Below, piece after piece: positions 35,657-43,809 of a DNA stretch of 64,000 bases (within the stretch, counting starts at the first letter, position 1; the number at the start of each line of letters is the position of its first letter). A model generated the notes under the pieces. That model ran no database searches. It was not told the DNA's origin and worked only from the letters and a program-made list of their open reading frames with translations. The stretch comes from Oceanobacillus senegalensis. Lineage in GTDB: Bacteria > Bacillota > Bacilli > Bacillales > Amphibacillaceae. The DNA is taken from contig NZ_LT839648.1 of assembly GCF_900176885.1 (NCBI RefSeq), forward strand, positions 3,248,328 to 3,312,327, read 5' to 3'. The position numbers and the translations under genes were made by a program.

Positions 35657-36743
35657 TGATCAATTTTACATGGATTTAGCCTTATCCAATGCCAAAGCAA
35701 TGAAAGGACAAACCGATCCTAACCCACTTGTTGGTTCGGTAATCGTCAATGATAACCGAATTGTCGGTGTGGGGACCCATCTTAAGGCAGGAGAACCCCA
35801 TGCTGAAATTCATGCTCTTCAAATGGCCGGAGACAAAGCAAAAGGTGGTACAATCTATGTAACCTTAGAACCATGTTCACATCATGGTAAAACTGGCCCC
35901 TGTGCCGTTGCTATAGTTGAAGCAGGAATCAAGAAGGTTGTCATTGCTACATTAGATCCAAATCCAGTTGTAGCAGGCAGTGGAGTGAAGATATTAGAAG
36001 ATGCAGGCATTGAAGTTGTAACAGGGATACGAGAGCAAGAATCCATACAAATGAATGAGGTATTTAATAAATTTATTACGAAGCAAAAGCCATTTATCAC
36101 ATTAAAAGCAGGTATTTCACTGGATGGAAAAGTGGCTACTCACACGTTTAGCAGTAAATGGATTACATCGGAGGATGCTAGACGAGACGTCCATCAGCTT
36201 CGAAGCGAAAATATGGCCATTCTTGTTGGTATTAATACAGCCTTAAAGGACAACTCTAAATTAACATCGAGAATCCCAAATGGAAGAAATCCTATTCGCA
36301 TTTTGATGGATTCAAGTTTAAGAATACCATTAGACTATCAACTTATTACAGATAAAAAGGCTGAGACTTGGATATTTACAAGTAAAAATCATGATAAAGC
36401 TAAAAGGGAAAGACTTGAAGAATTAGGAATCAGGATTTTTATAACGGAATCAGAATCAACAGTTAACCCAGTTGAAGTAGTAGATCTGCTAGGGAAAAAC
36501 GGAGTATCTTCGCTTATAATTGAAGGCGGTGGGAATATAAATGCTTCCTTTTTACAACATAATCTTGTTGACAAGGTTATTCTTTATATTGCTCCGAAAC
36601 TTGTTGGTGGTAAGGATGCCCCTACATTTTTAGAAGGAACTGGCATTGAACAAATGAAAGACGCTGTCGAACTTAAAAATACAGATATAATTCGAATTGG
36701 CAACGACTTTAAATTTATCGGATATCCAAAGGTTAATTACTAA
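35649..36743 (+). CDS. ribD: bifunctional pyrimidine deaminase/reductase
   Basis: A 364-residue RibD. The deaminase domain (about 1-145) has the zinc site HAEIHALQ near residue 50 and PCSHHGKTGPCAVA near 75. The reductase domain (about 146-364) has GISLDGKVATHTFSSKWI near 155 and GGGNINASFL near 292. It carries out the second and third steps toward 5-amino-6-ribitylamino-pyrimidine phosphate. The start at 35649 has GAGGGGAC at good spacing; an ATG at 35631 lies before that site. No ribE or ribH follows, unlike the normal ribDE(BA)H order. It is cotranscribed with the GCH II gene and probably with the HAD phosphatase 17 nt downstream. Confidence 0.9.
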   Translation: MINDQFYMDLALSNAKAMKGQTDPNPLVGSVIVNDNRIVGVGTHLKAGEPHAEIHALQMAGDKAKGGTIYVTLEPCSHHGKTGPCAVAIVEAGIKKVVIATLDPNPVVAGSGVKILEDAGIEVVTGIREQESIQMNEVFNKFITKQKPFITLKAGISLDGKVATHTFSSKWITSEDARRDVHQLRSENMAILVGINTALKDNSKLTSRIPNGRNPIRILMDSSLRIPLDYQLITDKKAETWIFTSKNHDKAKRERLEELGIRIFITESESTVNPVEVVDLLGKNGVSSLIIEGGGNINASFLQHNLVDKVILYIAPKLVGGKDAPTFLEGTGIEQMKDAVELKNTDIIRIGNDFKFIGYPKVNY

Positions 36744-36760
36744 GATTATGGGGGATGTTC

Positions 36761-37327
36761 ATGAAAATAGGCTTTGATATTGATGATACACTCATAAATT
36801 TAAGGGAGCATGCTTTTCACATCTATAATAAAAAATTAAACAAAAATCTTGATTTATCTATATTCCGAAACATAAAACGAGTGGAGATACACGAGCCATT
36901 TGGTTTAAATGATGAGGAGGGGAACAAGATGTGGAAAAGTTCTTTAGAGGAAATTTATTATAGTGACTGTCCTCCTTTTAATGGTGCGGTAGAAACACTG
37001 AACAAGCTAGATAAGGAAGGACATGAGATATTTTATATTACTGCAAGACCGAAAGAACATGGAAAGAGATCCATGGATTGGCTAAAAAAACAAGGCTTTC
37101 CTGTTCAAGAAGAACGGTTTTATTATGGAATGCAGGATGATGAGAAGGTCCATATCATCCAAGACCTTGACCTAGATTATTATATAGATGATAAACCAGC
37201 TATTCTGGAAACACTTAAGAATGGACGTACTACTTTACTTATTAAGGATCAACCCTACAATAAAGACAAATGTGATATTACACGGATTATGGATTGGAAT
37301 GACTTTTATCAATTGATTCAGTTATAG
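36761..37327 (+). CDS. HAD-superfamily phosphatase (NT5C-like)
   Basis: A 188-residue HAD phosphatase. Motif I is FDIDDTLI (residues 5-12, nucleophile aspartate followed by DxD acid/base), motif II is the T in FYITARPKEHG near 88, and motif IV is DYYIDDKPAILE near 143. It belongs to the 5'-nucleotidase deoxy type C-like group. It follows ribD by 17 nt. RibD product must be dephosphorylated by a HAD enzyme before lumazine synthase acts, so this gene could supply that step in this cassette. A nucleotide-cleaning role is the alternative. The start at 36761 follows GGGGGATG. Confidence 0.72.
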   Translation: MKIGFDIDDTLINLREHAFHIYNKKLNKNLDLSIFRNIKRVEIHEPFGLNDEEGNKMWKSSLEEIYYSDCPPFNGAVETLNKLDKEGHEIFYITARPKEHGKRSMDWLKKQGFPVQEERFYYGMQDDEKVHIIQDLDLDYYIDDKPAILETLKNGRTTLLIKDQPYNKDKCDITRIMDWNDFYQLIQL

Positions 37328-37336
37328 TAATTTTTG

Positions 37337-37367
37337 AAGCTTTGCTAGATAAACTAGTGAAGCTTTT
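37337..37367 (+). terminator. terminator of the ribA-ribD-HAD cassette
   Basis: AAGCTT and CTAG arms (37337-37342, 37345-37348) pair with CTAG and AAGCTT (37354-37357, 37360-37365) around ATAAA, followed by a T run. It lies 10 nt after the stop codon. Confidence 0.78.
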
Positions 37368-37490
37368 TATTTTTAGCGTTTCACAAATAGATTGCTATGT
37401 ATGCATTTAATAGATAGGTTGTTCACGATATTTATTCGATAATAGGTGTAAGAAAACCACTACGGAAATATTAACCTTTTTTGTAACAGA

Positions 37491-37502
37491 AATATATTGC
37501 AT
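37491..37502 (-). promoter_or_regulatory. shared 12-bp box, site 1 (gntR promoter)
   Basis: Minus strand ATGCAATATATT. The same 12 bases occur at 39656-39667 and 39702-39713 around the brnQ promoter. Here the box abuts the -35 element of the GntR-family gene's own promoter, a typical place for autoregulation. Confidence 0.6.
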
Positions 37503-37503
37503 A

Positions 37504-37532
37504 TTACATTTCCCTTACACTTGTAGTATAAT
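37504..37532 (+). promoter_or_regulatory. promoter of the GntR-family regulator gene
   Basis: TTACAT (37504-37509), a 17-nt spacer and TATAAT (37527-37532), about 35 nt before the GTG start codon. The shared 12-bp box lies directly upstream. Confidence 0.75.
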
Positions 37533-37566
37533 AGAATATATATATTTACTGGGAGGGGGAAAAAAA

Positions 37567-38223
37567 GTGCCTATACCGACAAATCATGAAAAACCAACTA
37601 GACAATCTGCAAAAGAAACTGCATTTAATCAACTTCAACAATGGATCATAGACGGGACATTACTCCCAGGTGAAAAGATTAATGATTCCGAAATAGCCAA
37701 AGCCTTAGGAGTCAGTAGAACTCCTGTCCGCGAGTCTTTACAGCTTCTTGAAGCACAGGGATTCGTTAAAATGTTTCCTGGGAAAGCAACTCAAGTAACA
37801 GAAGTAGAAAGAAGCTCAATTAAAGAACTTTTACCACCACTAGCTGCCTTACAAGCATTAGCTGGTGAATTGGCTACGCAACGATTAACTGAGGAAACGG
37901 TTACATTACTGGAGAATACAAATCAACGTTTTGCAGAAGCCATACATTCTGAAAACTACTATTCCGCCTTAAAGATTGATGAGACTTTCCATGATATAAT
38001 TGTGGATACTGCACAAAACAAATATATCAAAAATATCATCGAGCAGCTACAAGCACATGTAAGAAGATTATTCTTCCACAATTCTATTATTCTAACAGAG
38101 CATTCCATTGAGGATCACGCAAAAATCATTCAATTAATGAGAGAACGTGATATAGACAGTCTTAATTTAATTTTGAAAGATAATTGGCTTCGTACTATTG
38201 ACTTGTTTCCTGATGTAAGATGA
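37567..38223 (+). CDS. GntR-family regulator with FCD effector domain
   Basis: A 218-residue regulator. The N-terminal winged helix (about 15-80) has LPGEKINDSEIAKALGVSRT and PVRESLQLLEAQG, typical of GntR. The C-terminal all-helical FCD domain (about 90-210) has potential metal-binding positions in KIDETFHDIIVD near 140 and HSIEDHAKIIQL near 180. FCD members bind small carboxylates or amino acids. The start is GTG with GGGAGGGGG upstream. It faces brnQ across a strong terminator, and the box next to its promoter recurs twice at the brnQ promoter, so it probably controls brnQ and itself. The effector might be a branched-chain amino or keto acid (inference). Confidence 0.85.
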   Translation: MPIPTNHEKPTRQSAKETAFNQLQQWIIDGTLLPGEKINDSEIAKALGVSRTPVRESLQLLEAQGFVKMFPGKATQVTEVERSSIKELLPPLAALQALAGELATQRLTEETVTLLENTNQRFAEAIHSENYYSALKIDETFHDIIVDTAQNKYIKNIIEQLQAHVRRLFFHNSIILTEHSIEDHAKIIQLMRERDIDSLNLILKDNWLRTIDLFPDVR

Positions 38224-38262
38224 AAAAACACCGGCTTTCTTTTCGTAAGCCGGTGTTTTTTC
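38224..38262. terminator. bidirectional terminator between gntR and brnQ
   Basis: AAAAAACACCGGCTT (38224-38238) pairs with AAGCCGGTGTTTTTT (38247-38261) around a short loop; A and T runs at the edges make it work in both directions. It separates two converging genes. Confidence 0.9.
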
Positions 38263-38269
38263 ATTTATT

Positions 38270-39628
38270 TTATGCTTCTTGTGCTTGAGATGCTTTCTGT
38301 AAGTGAGCAATAACTCCTGTTATAGCAATTACAATTAGTGCTGGAATCAGCCATCCTAACCCTTGTCCATAAAGCGGCAGAACATTTTCATAGAAGTTTA
38401 CTACTGGAACCATCCAACTAAAATAATCGATTCCTAGCGATTCACATAGTGATTTAAGCCCATCCATTATACTAATTAAGAAGGTAACCGCTATTGTTGT
38501 TACATAAACAATACGAGCATGATTAAATAATGGTGATAAGAAAGTCAATAGCATTAATACGATTGCCAATGGATAAAGGAACATTAATACTGGAATAGAG
38601 AATGAAATAATGTTCGCTAAACCGAAGTTAGCAATTACAAATGATAAGGTTGTAAAGAAAACAACCAATGTTTTATAACTAAATCTAGGAAGCAGCTTAT
38701 GAAAGTACTCCGCATTTGCTGTGATTAAACCAATCCCTGTTGTTAAACATGCTAGAATAATGGCAACTGCTAATAATACTGATCCTAACATCCCAAAGTA
38801 ATACGATGCAGTCCCACTTAATACCGGACCACCAGTTTCAAATAAACCCAATGTACCAACGCTTGTAGCCCCTAGATAAGCAATTCCTACATACATTATT
38901 GCAAGTAATATGGTAGCAATAAGTCCTGATTTTGCTGTAGCGGTTAATATTTCCCTTTTAGATGTAATACCAAATGATTTTACTGTACTAATAACGATTA
39001 TTCCGAAAACTAATGCTGCAAGTGCATCCATTGTATTATAACCTTCTAGAAACCCTGTCATAAATGCGCCACTTGCATAAGCTTCCTGTGGTGTTTCAAT
39101 CGTGCCCATTGGACTTACAATAGCCGTAATAAGAAGAACGGAAAGTAGAACAACTAATACCGGTGCTAGAATTTTCCCAATATTATTGACAAGTTTTGCC
39201 GGATTAAGTGAAAAGAATAAAACACCTACAAAAAAGACCAATGTGAAAATAAATAGTATTAATTGTTGTGACTCTTCAGTTACAAATGGAGCAATCCCTA
39301 CTTCGAATGCCACCGTACCGGTACGTGGAATAGCAAAGAACGGTCCAATTGTTAAATAAAGTAAAGAAGTAAAAAAGATACCGTATGCCGGGCTAACCCT
39401 ACTTGATAATTCTTGCAAATCTTTCGATCCTGAGAATCCCATTGCTAGAATTCCTAAAAGAGGTAAACCGACACCAGTTAGTAGAAAGCCAATTGCCGCA
39501 GGTACCAAATTTGTTCCTGAATATTGACCTAGCTGTGCTGGGAATATTAAATTCCCCGCTCCAAAGAATAGTGCGAATAACATAAATCCAATCGCTGCAT
39601 ATGATGAAAACGGAAGTTTCTCCTTCAT
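38270..39628 (-). CDS. brnQ: branched-chain amino acid:cation symporter
   Basis: A 452-residue LIVCS-family transporter with about 12 membrane segments. The N-terminal family pattern AIGFMLFALFFGAGNLIFPA near residue 12 and GLPLLGILAMGFSG near 53 are clear, as are GPFFAIPRTGTVAFEVG near 95 and LTTGIGLITANAEYF near 283. It imports isoleucine, leucine and valine with Na+ or H+. The promoter at 39679-39707 is flanked by two copies of the 12-bp box found also at the neighbouring gntR promoter, suggesting repression by that regulator. The ribosome site is AGGGGGAA. Confidence 0.92.
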   Translation of the reverse strand: MKEKLPFSSYAAIGFMLFALFFGAGNLIFPAQLGQYSGTNLVPAAIGFLLTGVGLPLLGILAMGFSGSKDLQELSSRVSPAYGIFFTSLLYLTIGPFFAIPRTGTVAFEVGIAPFVTEESQQLILFIFTLVFFVGVLFFSLNPAKLVNNIGKILAPVLVVLLSVLLITAIVSPMGTIETPQEAYASGAFMTGFLEGYNTMDALAALVFGIIVISTVKSFGITSKREILTATAKSGLIATILLAIMYVGIAYLGATSVGTLGLFETGGPVLSGTASYYFGMLGSVLLAVAIILACLTTGIGLITANAEYFHKLLPRFSYKTLVVFFTTLSFVIANFGLANIISFSIPVLMFLYPLAIVLMLLTFLSPLFNHARIVYVTTIAVTFLISIMDGLKSLCESLGIDYFSWMVPVVNFYENVLPLYGQGLGWLIPALIVIAITGVIAHLQKASQAQEA

Positions 39629-39655
39629 AATTGTTCCCCCTAGATTGTATTAAAT

Positions 39656-39667
39656 ATGCAATATATT
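39656..39667 (+). promoter_or_regulatory. shared 12-bp box, site 2 (downstream of brnQ -10)
   Basis: ATGCAATATATT, identical to the sites at 39702-39713 and 37491-37502. It lies just downstream of the brnQ -10 box, about where transcription starts, so a bound protein would block initiation. Confidence 0.6.
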
Positions 39668-39678
39668 AGTTGAAATCT

Positions 39679-39707
39679 ATAATACTACCTATTTCAGTAA
39701 AATGCAA
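39679..39707 (-). promoter_or_regulatory. promoter of brnQ
   Basis: Minus-strand TTGCAT (39702-39707), a 17-nt spacer and TATTAT (39679-39684). The -35 hexamer is part of the shared 12-bp box at 39702-39713. Confidence 0.72.
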
Positions 39708-39713
39708 TATATT
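39702..39713 (+). promoter_or_regulatory. shared 12-bp box, site 3 (overlapping brnQ -35)
   Basis: ATGCAATATATT overlapping the -35 of brnQ. With the site at 39656-39667 it brackets the promoter; the centres are 46 bp apart, roughly four to five helical turns. The remaining 220 bp up to the next gene show nothing recognisable. Confidence 0.6.
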
Positions 39714-39934
39714 ACGGCAATTTTTTAGCAATTTTCGGATAAACGAATAAATTTGACAATTTAATCTAAAAGCCGACTGATACCATCATACATATAATAG
39801 CTTACTATAAAAGAACTTTATTATTATACAACAAAAACTAGACATATAGGGAAAAAAATTATACCATTTATTTTACAATTAAAAAGATATAAAATCTTCA
39901 ACTAGAATATTCTTAATTATAGGGAGGGAGAATA

Positions 39935-41098
39935 ATGGAATTTTCAAATCGTCTAAAAGACCTACCAACGCAATTTTTTGCAAGCTTGGTTCAAAAAGTA
40001 GCTAAAGCAATAAAAGAAGGGCGAGATGTCATTAACCTCGGACAAGGGAACCCAGATCAACCAACACCAGATCATATTATAAAAGCATTACAACAAGCTG
40101 CTGAGAATCCTAAAAACCATAAATACTCACCATTTAACGGTACGCATAAATTTAAAAAGGCTACTGCTGACTTCTATAAGCGCGAATATAATGTAGAAAT
40201 AGACCCAGACACAGAGGTTGCTGTACTATTTGGTGCCAAAATTGGACTAGTTGAACTTCCTCTCACGTTAATGAATGAGGGAGATCTGATGTTGCTACCA
40301 GACCCGGGATATCCAGATTATTTATCCGGTGTTAGTCTTGCCAACGTAGAATATGACACCATGCCTTTACTAAAAGAAAATCAGTTCTTACCAGATTATC
40401 AATCATTAACAGAGGACCAAAAGAAAAAAGCTAAGTTACTTTACTTAAATTATCCTAATAATCCAACAGGGGCAACTGCAACGAAAGAGTTTTTTCAAGA
40501 AACTGTAGAACTTGCGGGACGATATGATATTGGAATTGTTCATGACTTCGCGTATGGTGCAATTGGTTTTAATGGACAAAAGCCACCAAGTTTCCTTCAG
40601 GTAGATGGAGCCAAAGAGGTTGGAATCGAGCTCTATACCATGTCTAAAACCTATAATATGGCCGGCTGGCGTGTAGGATTCGCAGTTGGAAATTCTAAAA
40701 TAGTTGAAGCAATCAATTTATTGCAGGATCACTTGTTTGTAAGCTTATTCCCAGCGGTTCAAGAAGCCTCTGCCATCGCCTTACTTGATGATCAGACCTG
40801 TGTAACAGAACTTGTAGAGCTTTATGAAGGCAGAAGAGACACTCTTATTAAAGAGTGCCATCGTATTGGTTGGGATGTTGAGGCTCCAAGAGGTTCATTC
40901 TTCGCTTGGCTTCCAGTTCCTGAGGGTTATAGCAGTAAGGAATTTTCCGACCTTTTACTAGATAAAGCAGATGTAGCTGTTGCACCCGGTAATGGATTTG
41001 GGGAATACGGAGAGGGCTATATACGAGTAGGTTTATTAGTAGACGAAGAGCGACTACGAGAAGCTGTACAGAGAATAGAAAAGCTTGGTATCTTTTAA
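39935..41098 (+). CDS. class I/II aminotransferase, MtnE-like
   Basis: A 387-residue fold-type I PLP enzyme. The PLP lysine is in LYTMSKTYNMAGWRVGFAVG near residue 233; NYPNNPTGA near 170 and HDFAYGAIGF near 200 are standard. The N-terminus LKDLPTQFFASLVQKV and INLGQGNPDQPTPDHI closely resemble B. subtilis MtnE (YkrV), which makes methionine from its keto acid in the salvage pathway. No other mtn gene and no S-box leader are present, so another amino donor or product is possible. It is monocistronic, with AGGGAGGG ahead and a terminator behind. Confidence 0.78.
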   Translation: MEFSNRLKDLPTQFFASLVQKVAKAIKEGRDVINLGQGNPDQPTPDHIIKALQQAAENPKNHKYSPFNGTHKFKKATADFYKREYNVEIDPDTEVAVLFGAKIGLVELPLTLMNEGDLMLLPDPGYPDYLSGVSLANVEYDTMPLLKENQFLPDYQSLTEDQKKKAKLLYLNYPNNPTGATATKEFFQETVELAGRYDIGIVHDFAYGAIGFNGQKPPSFLQVDGAKEVGIELYTMSKTYNMAGWRVGFAVGNSKIVEAINLLQDHLFVSLFPAVQEASAIALLDDQTCVTELVELYEGRRDTLIKECHRIGWDVEAPRGSFFAWLPVPEGYSSKEFSDLLLDKADVAVAPGNGFGEYGEGYIRVGLLVDEERLREAVQRIEKLGIF

Positions 41099-41112
41099 CG
41101 GATCTTAACATT

Positions 41113-41155
41113 AAAATGGCAGGCAATTTTAATTAATCACCTGCCATTTTCTTTA
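41113..41155 (+). terminator. terminator of the MtnE-like gene
   Basis: AAAATGGCAGG (41113-41123) pairs perfectly with CCTGCCATTTT (41140-41150), then CTTTATT. It begins 15 nt after the stop codon. The following 200 bp up to glgP's end contain nothing recognised. Confidence 0.83.
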
Positions 41156-41365
41156 TTCATTAAGGGAGAATCAATGGTAAAAAGAATTATAAATGAAACG
41201 AGCACATTATTCATACGTTTTGTAGGTTATCCTAGTTAAACGGGTGAATGAAAAAACTACATTACCATAAGAACTAGTTTTATAAAGGATTCCCTTAAGT
41301 ATAAGTGTTTAAACACTCTCTATTAGGAAATATTTATGATTCATCATACCTTTCATTTACATATT

Positions 41366-43795
41366 CTAATTCATCGGCTTTATCTTCCAAATATCTGAAG
41401 CATACTCCCTTATGGTCTGATCACTTGAAAACTTACCTGAATAAGCTATATTTGTCACACTCATATCTAACCAAGTATGACGATCTCGATATGCACGTTC
41501 TACAAGCTGATGTGTTTCTATATACGGCTCAAAATCCTTTAGAACAAAATATGGGTCATTATGATATAAAATGTTATAAAAAATATCTTTAAATTCTATA
41601 TCGTGAACCCCGAATGCCCCTTGATTTAATTGATCTAGAATACTTCTAATCCGATCATCTGTGTTATAAATATCCCTTGCACTATACCCACCATGCTGAT
41701 AATAATGCCATACTTCATCTGCTGTTAATCCGAAAATAAAGATGTTTTGATCCCCAACCAGGTCACGGATTTCTATATTTGCACCATCCATCGTACCTAA
41801 TGTAAGGGCCCCATTCATCATCATTTTCATATTTCCTGTACCCGATGCTTCCTTACTTGCTGTAGATATTTGCTCACTAATATCTGCAGCAGGTATAATT
41901 TTTTCAGCTAGGCTCACATTATAATTTTCAAGAAAAATAACCTTTAACTTATCCTGAATATCTTTATCATAATTCACAATAGAAGCAACGGTATTAATCA
42001 ATTTGATTACTTCTTTAGCTAAATGATAACTTGGAGCTGCCTTAGCACCAAAAATAAAGGTGCGTGGGGTCATGTCCTGGTTGGGATTTTCTTTTAATTC
42101 ATTGTATAGGTAGATAACGTGAAATATATTAAGCAATTGTCGCTTATATTCATGAAGTCGTTTGATTTGTACGTCAAAAATTGACTTGTCATCTACTAGT
42201 ATTCCAGTATGTTGATAAATATAGTTTGCTAAGTTCTTCTTATTATCATGTTTAACCTGATCAAACTTCTCCAGTAGTGACCTATCATTCGTGTACTTAA
42301 GCAAGTTAATCAATTGCTTCGGACGTTTAATCCACTGTGGCCCAATAACATCTGTAATGACGTCTGACAATTTCGGATTCACCTTTAGTAACCAACGTCT
42401 GTGTGTGATACCATTCGTTTTATTATTAAACTTTTCAGGAAACAGTGAATAGAAATCCTTCATTTCTTTTGTCTTTAATATTTCCGTATGGATTCGAGCT
42501 ACACCGTTTACACTAAAACTTCCAACAATTGCAAGTTTTGCCATGTGAATTTGTCCATAAGCAATAATCGCTAGATCAGGTATGTTGTCCCTTAATTCCT
42601 CATGATTAAACCAGATAGATTGACAGAATTGCTCATTAATCTCATCAATAATCATGTATACACGTGGCAATAGGGATTTAATCATTTCTTGTGGCCATGT
42701 CTCTAATGCTTCACTTAATGTCGTGTGGTTGGTATAGGCAATTACTTTCGTTGTAATCTGCCAAGCCGCATCCCAGCTTAATCTTTCCTCATCCATTAAA
42801 ATCCGCATCAACTCTGGTATTGCAAGACTTGGGTGGGTATCATTAATTTGAATTACAACTTTCTCAGGTAAACGACTAATTGGTAGTCGGTAATTCTTTT
42901 TAAAGTTATTGATAATCGTTTGAATGCTCGAAGAAACTAGAAAGTATTGTTGTTTTAAACGCAATTCCTTACCTTCATAACTTGAATCATCTGGATACAG
43001 AAAACCAGATATTTGTTCTATCGAGTGCTGATGGTCTAAATCATGATAGAACTCACTATTTTCCTCCATTACTTCCCTATCCTGCTTATGAAAGGGCTCT
43101 GCACTCCATAACCGTAATGTATTTACTATTTCATTTTGATAGCCTAGAACAGGAATATCGTAAGGAACAGCTAAAACCTTATCCGTCTCCTCATATTTAA
43201 ATTCCAAAGAACCATCTATTCTTTTGAACATATGTACCTTTCCATGGAATTGAATACAAACGGCTTCCTCCTCTTTCCTCGTTTCCCAAGGATAAGGTTC
43301 CTTTAACCAATAATCTGGAAGTTCTACTTGGTTTCCGTGAATAATCCGCTGTTCAAATAAACCATATCGGTACCTAATTCCATAACCATGACCGGGATAA
43401 CTTAAGGAAGCAAGGGAATCTAGAAAACAAGCTGCAAGTCTTCCTAATCCCCCATTACCTAATCCGGCATCACGTTCCTCTGAAAAAACATAGTCCGGGT
43501 TAAATCCCAGGTCCACGATAGCTGCCCTTGCTTCGTCAAGCAGACCACAGTTTAGCAGATTATTTTCCAATAATCTCCCAATCAAAAATTCCATAGACAA
43601 GTAATATACTTGTTTTGTCTGTTTGGTTTCATACATATCCTTCGTTCGATACCAATTTGGTATAATTTCATCATTTACAATGGATGCAAGTGCATAATAA
43701 ATGTCCTTATTTGTTACGTGATTAACATCTTTTCCTTCATCCAGTAACCTTTTTATCATTTCTTCCTTTAAATGATTAGCTGTTAACGGTGGCAA
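41366..43795 (-). CDS. glgP: glycogen phosphorylase
   Basis: An 809-residue alpha-glucan phosphorylase releasing glucose 1-phosphate. Marks: YYLSMEFLIGRLLENN near residue 65, GNGGLGRLAACFLDSLAS near 113, and the PLP site in EASGTGNMKMMMNGALTLGT near 650, where the lysine binds the cofactor. Length fits bacterial GlgP. It is last in the order glgB-glgC-glgD-glgA-glgP known from B. subtilis, 14 nt after glgA. The start is TTG at 43795, 9 nt after AAGGAGA. Having degradation in the same operon as synthesis is normal for Bacillus. Confidence 0.95.
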   Translation of the reverse strand: MPPLTANHLKEEMIKRLLDEGKDVNHVTNKDIYYALASIVNDEIIPNWYRTKDMYETKQTKQVYYLSMEFLIGRLLENNLLNCGLLDEARAAIVDLGFNPDYVFSEERDAGLGNGGLGRLAACFLDSLASLSYPGHGYGIRYRYGLFEQRIIHGNQVELPDYWLKEPYPWETRKEEEAVCIQFHGKVHMFKRIDGSLEFKYEETDKVLAVPYDIPVLGYQNEIVNTLRLWSAEPFHKQDREVMEENSEFYHDLDHQHSIEQISGFLYPDDSSYEGKELRLKQQYFLVSSSIQTIINNFKKNYRLPISRLPEKVVIQINDTHPSLAIPELMRILMDEERLSWDAAWQITTKVIAYTNHTTLSEALETWPQEMIKSLLPRVYMIIDEINEQFCQSIWFNHEELRDNIPDLAIIAYGQIHMAKLAIVGSFSVNGVARIHTEILKTKEMKDFYSLFPEKFNNKTNGITHRRWLLKVNPKLSDVITDVIGPQWIKRPKQLINLLKYTNDRSLLEKFDQVKHDNKKNLANYIYQHTGILVDDKSIFDVQIKRLHEYKRQLLNIFHVIYLYNELKENPNQDMTPRTFIFGAKAAPSYHLAKEVIKLINTVASIVNYDKDIQDKLKVIFLENYNVSLAEKIIPAADISEQISTASKEASGTGNMKMMMNGALTLGTMDGANIEIRDLVGDQNIFIFGLTADEVWHYYQHGGYSARDIYNTDDRIRSILDQLNQGAFGVHDIEFKDIFYNILYHNDPYFVLKDFEPYIETHQLVERAYRDRHTWLDMSVTNIAYSGKFSSDQTIREYASDIWKIKPMN

Positions 43796-43809
43796 GGAAC
43801 CATCTCTCC

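Noticed and set aside
39714-39934. SAM riboswitch (S-box) ahead of the MtnE-like aminotransferase
   Set aside because: No S-box core sequence or terminator hairpin is present upstream; the region is plain AT-rich DNA.
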